A stretch of 8,498 nt of DNA, taken from positions 1 to 8,498 of the forward strand of contig JAPULD010000003.1 of NCBI GenBank assembly GCA_027295365.1. The letters are read 5' to 3'. This stretch comes from Planctomycetota bacterium. GTDB lineage: Bacteria; Planctomycetota; Phycisphaerae; Phycisphaerales; SM1A02. The notes beneath the pieces are model-generated. The model was not told where the DNA came from. It worked only from the letters and a program-made list of their open reading frames with translations, and did not search any database. The number at the start of each line of letters is the position of its first letter. The stretch's first letter is position 1. Of the stretch, positions 1 through 6,093 are shown piece after piece. The position numbers were made by a program, and so were the translations under genes.

Positions 1-1965
1 TTCCATGATGGCGATCATCTGGGGGTCATCACCCGTCAGATGCATGGCGAGTCCACGGGCCAGGGCCTGGGCAACAAGCAACTCGCCGCGACCATGCAGT
101 ATGGAAACGACCTGCTGCAGACGCTTTCGACGTATCACAAGGGCGGGCTCTGGCACAAGGATGTCAAGCCAGAGAACGTCATCGTCCACGATGGCCAGGC
201 CCATCTCGTTGATCTCGGTCTCGTCACGCCCCTGCGCTCGGCCATGACCCTCACCACGCACGGCACGGAATACTTCCGCGATCCGGAGATGGTGCGACAG
301 GCCTTGCGCGGCGTGAAGGTGCATCAGGTCGATGGAGCGAAGTTTGACATCTACGCGGTCGGTGCGGTGCTGTACTTCGTGTTGGAGAACACCTTCCCGG
401 CCCATGGCGGCTTGAGCCGATTCGCGAAGAAGAGCCCCGAATCGCTGCGCTGGATCGTGAAGCGCGCCATGACGGAATATCAGCAACGATATGACTCGGC
501 CGAGGAAATGCTCGCCGACTTGCGATATGCCATGCAGGCGGCCGATCCCTATTCCGTCAAGCCGGCGTCCCTCCCCTCGATGTCTGGTGGCTTTGTTGCG
601 ATCGACGAGGAGGAGGACAAGGTCGAAGCGGTCTTCGCGGCCCACATGCCCAAGCCTCAATATGGTCCGACCCCTCAGGCGCAACCCTACGTCGCGGCGG
701 CGGCGGCAGCGGCCCCGGTCAGTCCCGAAACGCCGTCAGGCCCCGCGTCCCGTCGTCCCAAGCTTCGCGTGACCTCCTGGTGGACCGGCGATTACGTCGT
801 CGACGATCCCGGAACGGGTCAGGCCACTCCCGCCAATCACCCCTCGGGCGGCAAGACGGAGTATCGAGATTTTCGGGCCCAGGCGAAAGCCTTCCGCGCA
901 GAAGCCTCCGAGGTTCGACGCAAGGTTCGCGCCGGCACCATCAATGCCCGAAAGGCGGCTCGCGAGCAGGTCAAGTCGGCCCGGGCTCGTGCCCAGGCGA
1001 TGCGCCGCAAGGTGACGCAACGACGCTTCAGCCACAAGGCGAACAAGAAGCCGACCCCCTTCCTGGCGTTCATCGTGATGACGGTGATTGTGGGCGGTGC
1101 GATTCTCGGAGCGGCCCTGGTCAAGAACGAACAGTCCTACACGAGCGTGTCCTCGTATAGTTCCGACAGCAGCGGCAAGCGATCCGCGCTGATCGTCATG
1201 GATGTCCCGGATCGACTTGACGAAGACGTTCTCGGGCAACTCGAAGACATCATCGAGCAGTACAGCCATGAATACAGCCTGGTCGTCGAGGAACTGGACG
1301 TGGAGCAGAAGTACCAGGATCTCGTGCAGAAGTGGTACAAGCGAGGCCAGAAAGGCAAGACCGATCGTCAACTGGAACGCTGGATGAAGAAGGATGATCT
1401 CTTCGGCATCCTCCACATCGAACAGGACAAGCATGGTCGTCTGACGGGCATGGTTCTCAAATCCACCGCCTCGGGAGCGGATCATCGAACCCGGGAATCG
1501 AACATCGATACGCTCCTGCCTCCGATTACGCCGATGCCTGGACTGCTAATGGATGACGCCATTACGCATGCCAATACCGACAAGTCGATCTTGCTCGTGA
1601 ACGATCATCCCGCGAAAATCGATTCCCGCGTCGAGCGGCAGATCGAGGCCATCATCCAGGCGTATCGCGAGAAAGGATGGAATATCGTTCTGCAAGATGA
1701 AGCCGAAGTCGTCGTCCGCAAGGAACTGCCCATCGGTCCCTTCCGTCCCGAGACCAGCAGCTACGAGAAGCTGTTTAGCCTGATGAACGAACTTGAACTG
1801 GGTGGTATCCTGCACGTCTTCGCTGGCCCCGGCACTGGTGAACCTCACGAGCGAGTCGAGCACACGTTCTTCAGGGCCGATCATTCAGAGCACGATTGGG
1901 ATCATTCCAACAATCATGACGATCATTGGGATGACAGTGTTTCATCGTCCGACGACAGTCGCTGA
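1..1965 (+). CDS. Membrane-anchored Ser/Thr protein kinase (5' end missing)
   Basis: The frame is open from base 1, so the N-lobe lies upstream; numbering here is from the first Met at base 40, which is not the true start. The catalytic lobe is visible: HKDVKPEN (39-46) for the HRDxKxxN catalytic loop, DLG (58-60) in place of DFG, and GTEYFRDPE (75-83) for the GT..Y..APE segment, with the lobe ending near 165. A low-complexity linker follows with seven alanines (219-225), then a very basic, probably helical stretch (277-337). One membrane helix spans about 340-361. The remaining 280 residues should be extracytoplasmic and contain two similar segments (381-460 and 515-595) and a His/Asp-rich tail. 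The Asp and Lys needed for phosphotransfer are present, so it is probably active and phosphorylates Ser/Thr on cytoplasmic proteins, with the outer part as a sensor. The signal and targets are unknown. A terminator follows directly. Confidence 0.9.
   Translation, partial: FHDGDHLGVITRQMHGESTGQGLGNKQLAATMQYGNDLLQTLSTYHKGGLWHKDVKPENVIVHDGQAHLVDLGLVTPLRSAMTLTTHGTEYFRDPEMVRQALRGVKVHQVDGAKFDIYAVGAVLYFVLENTFPAHGGLSRFAKKSPESLRWIVKRAMTEYQQRYDSAEEMLADLRYAMQAADPYSVKPASLPSMSGGFVAIDEEEDKVEAVFAAHMPKPQYGPTPQAQPYVAAAAAAAPVSPETPSGPASRRPKLRVTSWWTGDYVVDDPGTGQATPANHPSGGKTEYRDFRAQAKAFRAEASEVRRKVRAGTINARKAAREQVKSARARAQAMRRKVTQRRFSHKANKKPTPFLAFIVMTVIVGGAILGAALVKNEQSYTSVSSYSSDSSGKRSALIVMDVPDRLDEDVLGQLEDIIEQYSHEYSLVVEELDVEQKYQDLVQKWYKRGQKGKTDRQLERWMKKDDLFGILHIEQDKHGRLTGMVLKSTASGADHRTRESNIDTLLPPITPMPGLLMDDAITHANTDKSILLVNDHPAKIDSRVERQIEAIIQAYREKGWNIVLQDEAEVVVRKELPIGPFRPETSSYEKLFSLMNELELGGILHVFAGPGTGEPHERVEHTFFRADHSEHDWDHSNNHDDHWDDSVSSSDDSR
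1180..1824 (+). repeat. Internal protein-level duplication in the kinase sensor region
   Basis: Two segments share a pattern. Copy A (about 1180-1419) begins SALIVMDVPDRLDEDVLGQL and ends DDLFGILHI; copy B (about 1582-1824) begins SILLVNDHPAKIDSRVERQI and ends LELGGILHVF. Each has a hydrophobic strand, an acidic amphipathic helix (QLEDIIEQY versus QIEAIIQAY), a second strand (SLVVEELD versus NIVLQDEA) and a closing GILH strand. Aligned by eye, they look like diverged tandem copies of one alpha/beta domain of about 80 residues. I do not recognise the family. Confidence 0.6.
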
Positions 1966-1987
1966 AGATTGAATCAAACTCCATGTG

Positions 1988-2017
1988 AAAACCGCCCCTC
2001 AATCGAGGGGCGGTTTT
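1988..2017. terminator. Bidirectional Rho-independent terminator
   Basis: A perfect 13-bp inverted repeat, AAAACCGCCCCTC, with an AATC loop and the complementary arm GAGGGGCGGTTTT, is followed by a further T on the plus strand. On the minus strand the same stem ends in TTTT. It lies 23 bases after the kinase stop and 24 bases beyond the stop of the convergent gene at 2041-2607, so it can serve both. Confidence 0.92.
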
Positions 2018-2040
2018 TGTCATCGACTTTGAATTGATAG

Positions 2041-2607
2041 TCAGTGGTCGGAAATCTGAACCCCGGCCAGGGGCGAAGTGTTCGTCGTTCGCGACGAGCC
2101 ATCGGGTCGGGATCGACCAGCATCCGCACGGATGTCGATGCCGAACGGTGCCGGACCGAGACGAAAGTGATCCATATCGACCAGTTGGTATTCCTCGGCA
2201 TCATCACCCTTTTTAAATCGGGTCATGACCACACCCTCCATGTCGATCACGAACGTGTCCTCGAACGGATCGATTTCCACGCGGGCCATCCGGGCGGCGA
2301 TGATCATCGTTTCGGTCGTGATCGAGAAATCCCGGAACTCGCCACTGATGGGATCGGCTTCGCTGGCGGAGATCCACCAGGGACCCAACGGGCCTCCATT
2401 CGGGACGCCCGGCTTCTCGCTCTGGCGTAAGGCGGTGGCGTGGATGCTGCGCAGGATTTCCGCTTCGCTGTAGTCCGATGGCATCGATCGCATCATGACG
2501 ATCGGGATCGCGGCGATCAGTCCGATCAAGACGATGGGCAGGATGAATCGAGCCCTCGATTTTGGTCGGCGCGAGACTTGAAAGGGATGGGGAGGCGTTT
2601 GTTTCAT
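2041..2607 (-). CDS. Unknown protein with one N-terminal membrane helix
   Basis: This is a 188-residue protein I cannot assign. It has a basic N-terminus (RRPKSRAR, 13-20) followed by a clear hydrophobic helix (21-39, FILPIVLIGLIAAIPIVMM), so the first residues are probably cytoplasmic and the remaining 150 outside the membrane. The outer part alternates short hydrophobic strands (SITTETMIIAARMARVEI, TFVIDMEGVVMTRF) and looks beta-rich; its C-terminus is polar and probably disordered. Size and layout (about 190 residues, one N-terminal anchor, beta-strand domain) recall LptC-like lipopolysaccharide export proteins, but I see no diagnostic motif, so this is only a hypothesis. No strong ribosome binding site is seen before the ATG. 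It converges on the kinase gene and diverges from prpB. A minus-strand frame overlapping it (2213-2845) looks like a shadow. Confidence 0.72.
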   Translation of the reverse strand: MKQTPPHPFQVSRRPKSRARFILPIVLIGLIAAIPIVMMRSMPSDYSEAEILRSIHATALRQSEKPGVPNGGPLGPWWISASEADPISGEFRDFSITTETMIIAARMARVEIDPFEDTFVIDMEGVVMTRFKKGDDAEEYQLVDMDHFRLGPAPFGIDIRADAGRSRPDGSSRTTNTSPLAGVQISDH

Positions 2608-2800
2608 TGTGGCGCAATACTTTCAGGGAGACGACACGAAAGTCGCCCCCATCGATATCGGACACATCAGGCAGAGGAATGAGACTCGAAAGGCAGGCGG
2701 GGAAAAATCGACCCTCATGGATCGGGGGCTCCGGACTATCGGACGCCTGGGAGTTACCCCGATATGATGGCATCAACCACGACCAGGAGAGACACGTTTC
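2608..2800. other. Divergent intergenic region upstream of prpB
   Basis: This 193-base spacer must hold the promoters of both the minus-strand membrane protein and prpB. TATGAT at 2763-2768 could be a -10 element for prpB, but no good -35 hexamer lies 16-18 bases upstream. An 8-bp palindrome CGATATCG occurs at 2653-2660. Nothing here is strong enough to call a specific operator. Confidence 0.4.
2785..2790 (+). promoter_or_regulatory. Ribosome binding site of prpB
   Basis: AGGAGA lies 10 bases before the ATG at 2801 and supports that start over later in-frame Met codons. Confidence 0.75.
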
Positions 2801-3667
2801 ATGACCCCCCATCCCGGCAAGACCCTGCGTGATCTGATGGCACAAGGCACTGTGATGTGTCCCGGGGCGTTCAACGCCCTCGTGGCGAGAGCGGTTCGAG
2901 CCGCGGGATTCGAGTCGTGTTACATCTCGGGCGGGGCCACCGCCAATGTGGCGGGGTATCCCGACGTGGGGCTCATCAGCCTGACCGAGATGTGCAGAAC
3001 GATCCAGGAAATCTCTCAGGCGTCAGGTCTGCCCACCATCGCCGACGCGGATACGGGGTATGGCGATGGCGAGATGATCATTCGGACCACGATTGAGTAT
3101 GACCGGAGCGGGGCGGCCGGCATGCACATCGAGGACCAGGTCTTTCCCAAGCGATGTGGCCATCTCGATGGCAAGACGTTGATCTCCCGGGCGGATATGG
3201 TTGCCAAGATCAAGGCGTCTGTGGCCAACAAGCTCAATCCGGACTTCATCATCATCGCTCGTACCGACGCCCGATCCGTGACGGGAATCGATGACGCCAT
3301 TGAGCGAGCCAATGCCTATCGCGATGCCGGGGCGGACATGATTTTTCCCGAAGGATTGCATTCCGAAGATGAATTCGAGCGGTTTTCCAAGGAATCGCCC
3401 GGCTTGTTGTTGGCGAACATGACTGAATTCGGGAAGACGCCCTACTTGCATGTGGATCTATTTGCCGATTTGGGCTATCAACTCGTCATCTACCCTTTGA
3501 GCATGCAGCGGCTGGCGATGGGGCACGTGGCGAGGGGGTTGGCGGCTCTGAAACGCGACGGGACCGTCGAGCCGCAACTCGATGACATGCAGACGCGGAA
3601 AGAGCTGTACGAATTGCTTGCCTACGAGCCTGGACGACAGTGGAACTATCCCGAAACTCCGACGTAG
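2801..3667 (+). CDS. prpB: 2-methylisocitrate lyase (isocitrate lyase/PEP mutase superfamily)
   Basis: The 288-residue protein has the hallmarks of the family: SGGATAN (43-49), the metal-binding DADTGYG (82-88), the signature KRCGH (117-121) with its catalytic Cys119, ARTDAR (153-158), FPEG (182-185) and NMTEFG (206-211). The C-terminal DDMQTRKELYE (261-271) closely resembles the DTMQTRNELYE stretch of PrpB, which favours 2-methylisocitrate lyase over isocitrate lyase or phosphonate-forming relatives. Length also fits PrpB (about 295) rather than isocitrate lyase (over 400). PrpB cleaves 2-methylisocitrate to pyruvate and succinate, the last step of the cytoplasmic methylcitrate cycle for propionyl-CoA. 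No prpC or prpD lies nearby, so the pathway would have to be completed elsewhere; activity on another 2,3-disubstituted malate or on oxaloacetate remains possible. The start is fixed by an AGGAGA site. A small membrane-protein gene follows after 7 bases. Confidence 0.88.
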   Translation: MTPHPGKTLRDLMAQGTVMCPGAFNALVARAVRAAGFESCYISGGATANVAGYPDVGLISLTEMCRTIQEISQASGLPTIADADTGYGDGEMIIRTTIEYDRSGAAGMHIEDQVFPKRCGHLDGKTLISRADMVAKIKASVANKLNPDFIIIARTDARSVTGIDDAIERANAYRDAGADMIFPEGLHSEDEFERFSKESPGLLLANMTEFGKTPYLHVDLFADLGYQLVIYPLSMQRLAMGHVARGLAALKRDGTVEPQLDDMQTRKELYELLAYEPGRQWNYPETPT

Positions 3668-3674
3668 TACCGTC

Positions 3675-4178
3675 ATGTCCTCGCATTCTCACCAGCCGAA
3701 ACGACGAGAATCGAATCACGCCGATTCATCTTCGGTGCATCGAGAAACCACGACGTTGCTTTTGGAGTTCGTTCATGATCGCGATGTGCAGTGTCCCAAA
3801 TGTGGGTACAACATTCGCAATCTGACCAATCCGATCTGCCCCGAGTGTCAAGAAGATCTCGAACTGACGGTCGGCCTGGTGAAAGTGCGTTTCGAGTGGC
3901 TCATCGTGACGTTGATCCCCAGCGCTTTCTCGGGGATTTGCGCGTTGATCCTGCTGGTGCCGATTTTGGTGGCACTCAAAACGAACGCCGGACTGATCCC
4001 GACCGGCGTCATCGTTCTCGATTCATTCGGTTGGCTCAGCGGGGGCATCGGCATCGGGCTCTTCCTCAAGCGACGCCAGTTCATGCGTCTTGATTCATCA
4101 AACCAATTCCTGGCGGCCTTGTTCACGTGGGTGATGCACCTCGGGGCCTTCGGTATTCTGGTCCTGTTCTTAATCTGA
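3675..4178 (+). CDS. Zinc-ribbon membrane protein
   Basis: The ATG at 3675, 7 bases after the prpB stop, gives a 167-residue protein; the frame is open further upstream but that would overlap prpB by 86 bases, so I chose the later start even though no clear Shine-Dalgarno sequence precedes it. A polar N-terminus is followed by a zinc ribbon with Cys40, Cys43, Cys55 and Cys58 (CPKCGYNIRNL...CPECQ). Three hydrophobic segments follow at about 74-101, 106-131 and 145-167. CPxCGYxLRxL ribbons joined to a few membrane helices are a common, uncharacterised type in planctomycetes. The tight spacing suggests co-transcription with prpB, but nothing in the protein points to propionate metabolism. No function assigned. 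Confidence 0.82.
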   Translation: MSSHSHQPKRRESNHADSSSVHRETTTLLLEFVHDRDVQCPKCGYNIRNLTNPICPECQEDLELTVGLVKVRFEWLIVTLIPSAFSGICALILLVPILVALKTNAGLIPTGVIVLDSFGWLSGGIGIGLFLKRRQFMRLDSSNQFLAALFTWVMHLGAFGILVLFLI

Positions 4179-4386
4179 TCTCTTGGAGTCGGGGGATCCT
4201 TGCCGAAGGTGAGCATCCGGTCGGACAAGACTCTGTTGATGGATCAATGGGTCGTTCGTCAACATGTGAGAAGTCGAAAATACTCACGATCAGGCAGTCC
4301 GAGAATCAGCCCTCCGGGATCCAGGGTCAGCAATAGAACCTGTCTTAATGAGGGCTGTCGTAACTTGTTAATCTGGGGGGTGTCCT

Positions 4387-4410
4387 GAATCCATGATTTT
4401 TCATGGTTTC
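4387..4410. repeat. Imperfect palindrome (operator or hairpin candidate)
   Basis: GAA-t-CCATGA, a TTTT centre, then TCATGG-t-TTC: nine paired positions with one T/T mismatch. It ends 2 bases before the candidate -35 hexamer of the secreted-protein gene, a position suited to a regulator-binding site. It could also form a hairpin in read-through RNA from upstream. Confidence 0.5.
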
Positions 4411-4412
4411 TG

Positions 4413-4440
4413 TTGCGTCCGGGCTGGCTTCTGCTAAGTT
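4413..4440 (+). promoter_or_regulatory. Candidate promoter of the secreted-protein gene
   Basis: TTGCGT (4413-4418) is followed after 16 bases by TAAGTT (4435-4440), preceded by TGC, which would act as an extended -10. Transcription would begin near 4447, giving a leader of about 75 bases. The match to consensus is partial. Confidence 0.4.
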
Positions 4441-4446
4441 ATGGGT

Positions 4447-4473
4447 GACGCAAACCGTGAGAAAGTCTGCGTC
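4447..4473 (+). repeat. Inverted repeat in the leader
   Basis: GACGCA (4447-4452) and TGCGTC (4468-4473) are exact complements separated by 15 bases. If the promoter above is right, the stem would sit at the 5' end of the mRNA. Confidence 0.35.
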
Positions 4474-4522
4474 CATCGGAGAAGAGAGACGCCCCGAGAG
4501 GAGCAGAGAGAGAGTTTTCAGC

Positions 4523-5251
4523 ATGATATCTTTGCGTATGGGGAAGCCACTGCGCGTGGTTCTATCGGTTGCCGCATTGTCGCTGTCGTGTGGCTTGACT
4601 GCACAGGCCGATATCGTGATCGATGATTTTAACTCTGTCGGTGATCCGAATCCCTGGCCAGCCTTTCAAACGTCGCTCGGCAACAATCTCATCACCGAAG
4701 TCAATCTTGCCGGCGTCTTGGGGGGAACGAGACAGACCACGGTCTTTGGCGGCTCATTCGTTTCCGGTAGTGATTTGATCTCGGCGAGAATCGATTCAGG
4801 CCAACTCTCTTATAACAGTACATCTGGTGCAATTGGCGCTCTTGGATTGTTCTATTCAGGCTTCCCCGGCGGCCTCATGCAGGATTTTTCCAATGAAACT
4901 GGGATTCGTATCGACTTCGCCGAGTACGGTTTTTCTGGTGAAAATGCGGGGAAAGGCCCCATCACGAATCTGACGGTCGATATCTTCAACGGGTCCAACA
5001 ACGCCAGCTTGAGTCGATCGATCAGTTCCTTCGGGGCTCAATCGGTCTTCTTCGATTTCAACCTGTTTTCAGGCATCGAATTTCTCAACATGAACGAGAT
5101 CAATCGGATTTCCATCTCGATCAATCCTCTGGATAGCGGCCTCGATTTCGTGTTGAATTCAATTAAAACCGTGACGATTCCTACGCCTGGCGTCTTGGCC
5201 ATGATGGGCATGGCGGGACTCGCCTCAATGCGTCGTCGACGACGAGCCTGA
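4523..5251 (+). CDS. Secreted protein with PEP-CTERM-type (PTPG) sorting signal
   Basis: The 242-residue reading begins at ATG 4523, behind a purine-rich GGAG/AGAGAG stretch, and starts with a classical signal peptide: basic MISLRMGKPLR, a hydrophobic core VVLSVAALSLSCGL, and a likely cleavage after TAQA (29). The frame also allows a start 40 codons earlier, but that would bury the signal peptide. The mature part is rich in Ser, Asn and Gly with many alternating hydrophobic residues, typical of a beta-sandwich exported protein; no catalytic motif is seen. The C-terminus is tripartite: PTPG (220-223), a short hydrophobic segment (224-236) and five arginines (237-241). Such tails are recognised and cleaved by exosortase-type enzymes, which place the protein in the envelope or extracellular matrix. 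The protein starts the mature region with DIVIDDFNSV, as several PEP-CTERM proteins do. Its specific role is unknown. Confidence 0.85.
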   Translation: MISLRMGKPLRVVLSVAALSLSCGLTAQADIVIDDFNSVGDPNPWPAFQTSLGNNLITEVNLAGVLGGTRQTTVFGGSFVSGSDLISARIDSGQLSYNSTSGAIGALGLFYSGFPGGLMQDFSNETGIRIDFAEYGFSGENAGKGPITNLTVDIFNGSNNASLSRSISSFGAQSVFFDFNLFSGIEFLNMNEINRISISINPLDSGLDFVLNSIKTVTIPTPGVLAMMGMAGLASMRRRRRA

Positions 5252-5274
5252 TCAAGATCACACTCTGAATCTTC

Positions 5275-5310
5275 CCGACGGGTCGCACTTGCGGCCCGTT
5301 GGTTATTTTT
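5275..5310 (+). terminator. Rho-independent terminator of the secreted-protein gene
   Basis: A 12-bp stem, CCGACGGGTCGC with loop ACTT and arm GCGGCCCGTTGG (two G-T pairs), is followed by TTATTTTT. It begins 23 bases after the stop codon. Confidence 0.88.
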
Positions 5311-5343
5311 GAGCCTGAAGGAGCCATTTTTTTACTTTTATGA

Positions 5344-5380
5344 ACAATTAATTTGTCTTGACAATTTTATTTGTCATACT
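5344..5380 (+). promoter_or_regulatory. Promoter/operator region of the ArsR-like regulator gene
   Basis: This is an AT-rich island in otherwise GC-rich DNA, with alternating half-sites: ACAA (5344-5347), TTGTC (5353-5357), GACAA (5360-5364) and TTGTC (5371-5375). TTGTC-TT-GACAA forms one inverted repeat and TGACAA-N6-TTGTCA (5359-5376) a second, sharing the central half-site. A plausible promoter lies within them: TTGTCT (5353-5358) as -35 and CATACT (5375-5380) as -10, 16 bases apart. TTGACA at 5358-5363 is a perfect -35 hexamer but has no matching -10 at 16-18 bases. The layout fits autorepression by the downstream regulator. Confidence 0.55.
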
Positions 5381-5384
5381 AACG

Positions 5385-5399
5385 AGAGATTCATTCTCT
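5385..5399 (+). repeat. Short inverted repeat in the regulator's leader
   Basis: AGAGA and TCTCT flank TTCAT exactly. It lies just after the candidate -10 element, near the expected transcription start, so it could be an additional operator or a weak leader hairpin. Confidence 0.35.
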
Positions 5400-5436
5400 T
5401 CCCCTCCGACGTGTTGCATAGTGGATCGAGGACTTC

Positions 5437-6093
5437 ATGGCTCACCCTGCTCCCCAACGATTGGAAATCATTGATGACCCCGAAAGGGCAAGTGCCTTGC
5501 TCCACCCGATTCGTAGGCGGATCCTCTCGGAATTGCATGAACCCGATTCCGCGACGGGGTTGGCCCGGAAGCTGGATCTGTCTCGCCAGAAAGTGAACTA
5601 CCACCTCCGCGAGCTTGAACGCGAAGGCTTCGTGAATCTTCTCGAGGAACGCAATCGACGTAATTGCGTCGAGCGGATCATGCAGGCCACGGCTCGGTCC
5701 TACATCATCAATCCCGATGTGCTGGGCGAGTTGGGGGAGACGCCCGAGGGGATTCGAGATCGATTCAGCTCGGCCTATCTCGTCGCCTCGGCGACGCAGA
5801 TGGTGCGAGATGTCGCCACCCTCAGACGCAGGGCCTCCGAGGTCGGCAAGTCGCTCGCGACGTTGACGCTGCAGGTGGATGTGCGATTCGCCACTGCGAA
5901 GGATAGGCTCGGGTTCACCGAGGAACTGTCCAACGAGATCGCGAGGCTCGCCGCGAAGTATCACGATGAATCCGCCCCCGATGGTCGCGCGTATCGATTC
6001 ATGCTGGGGGCACATCCCGTCATTACGAAATCAGAAGCTCAAGCGCACGCTGAAAAATCGAAACATCAGGATGGAAAGGAAGCACCATCATGA
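5437..6093 (+). CDS. ArsR-like winged-helix transcriptional regulator
   Basis: The 218-residue protein starts with ATG 5437 behind GAGGA (5428-5432). Residues 15-95 form a winged helix-turn-helix: PERASALLHPIRRRILSEL (first helices), SATGLARKLDLSRQKVNYHL with recognition helix about 49-63, and a basic wing (67-85). This is typical of ArsR/HTH_20-type repressors. There is no CxC or other metal-binding cysteine cluster (the only cysteine is Cys77), so it is not expected to sense metals through cysteines. The C-terminal half (about 105-190) is unusually long for ArsR proteins (usually about 100-120) and probably helical with a short strand (LATLTLQVDVRF); it may be a dimerisation or ligand-binding region. 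The stop overlaps the next start as ATGA, so the regulator and the SRPBCC gene are translationally coupled. Pairing of ArsR-type regulators with AHSA1/SRPBCC proteins is common in bacteria. It probably represses its own operon. Confidence 0.88.
   Translation: MAHPAPQRLEIIDDPERASALLHPIRRRILSELHEPDSATGLARKLDLSRQKVNYHLRELEREGFVNLLEERNRRNCVERIMQATARSYIINPDVLGELGETPEGIRDRFSSAYLVASATQMVRDVATLRRRASEVGKSLATLTLQVDVRFATAKDRLGFTEELSNEIARLAAKYHDESAPDGRAYRFMLGAHPVITKSEAQAHAEKSKHQDGKEAPS

Larger units (their letters stand above)
4179..4522. other. Non-coding region before the PEP-CTERM-type gene
   Basis: These 344 bases hold no convincing gene. I see no strong terminator for the gene ending at 4178. The right half contains an imperfect palindrome (4387-4410), a candidate promoter (4413-4440) and a leader with an inverted repeat (4447-4473). 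A frame open from 4403 runs into the downstream gene but its first 40 codons are polar and arginine-rich and precede a proper signal peptide, so I treat them as leader. Confidence 0.6.

Noticed and set aside
694..714. GCG-type codon repeat encoding seven alanines in the kinase linker
   Set aside because: Short, in-frame and common in GC-rich linkers; no sign of function beyond a flexible spacer.
736..1485. Long open frame (249 codons) on the minus strand inside the kinase gene
   Set aside because: It lies wholly opposite a well-supported kinase reading, and its translation is compositionally odd with no motif; a GC-bias shadow.
2656..2744. TATCGGAC present twice (2656-2663 and 2737-2744) upstream of prpB
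   Set aside because: An 8-base direct repeat in a spacer of this size is reasonably likely by chance, and neither copy is palindromic or well placed against a promoter.
2562..2804. Plus-strand 80-codon frame ending over the prpB start codon
   Set aside because: It overlaps the start of the minus-strand gene and shows no motif; the ATGA-like overlap with prpB looks accidental.
2213..2845. Minus-strand 210-codon frame overlapping the membrane protein and the prpB start
   Set aside because: It overlaps two better-supported genes and its translation shows no coherent hydrophobic or domain pattern, while the 2041-2607 frame has a clean membrane helix.
4258..4340. Short minus-strand stretch reading LLLTLDPGGLILGLP
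   Set aside because: There is no start codon or ribosome site, a stop follows soon, and no family is recognisable; not enough to call a gene remnant.
4403..4522. N-terminal extension of the secreted protein from ATG 4403
   Set aside because: It would place 40 polar residues before a complete signal peptide and begin before the candidate promoter's start point; the ATG at 4523 has a better ribosome site.
5358..5363. Perfect TTGACA as the -35 of the regulator promoter
   Set aside because: No acceptable -10 hexamer lies 16-18 bases downstream; the sequence is better explained as part of the TTGTC/GACAA inverted repeats, though dual use is possible.
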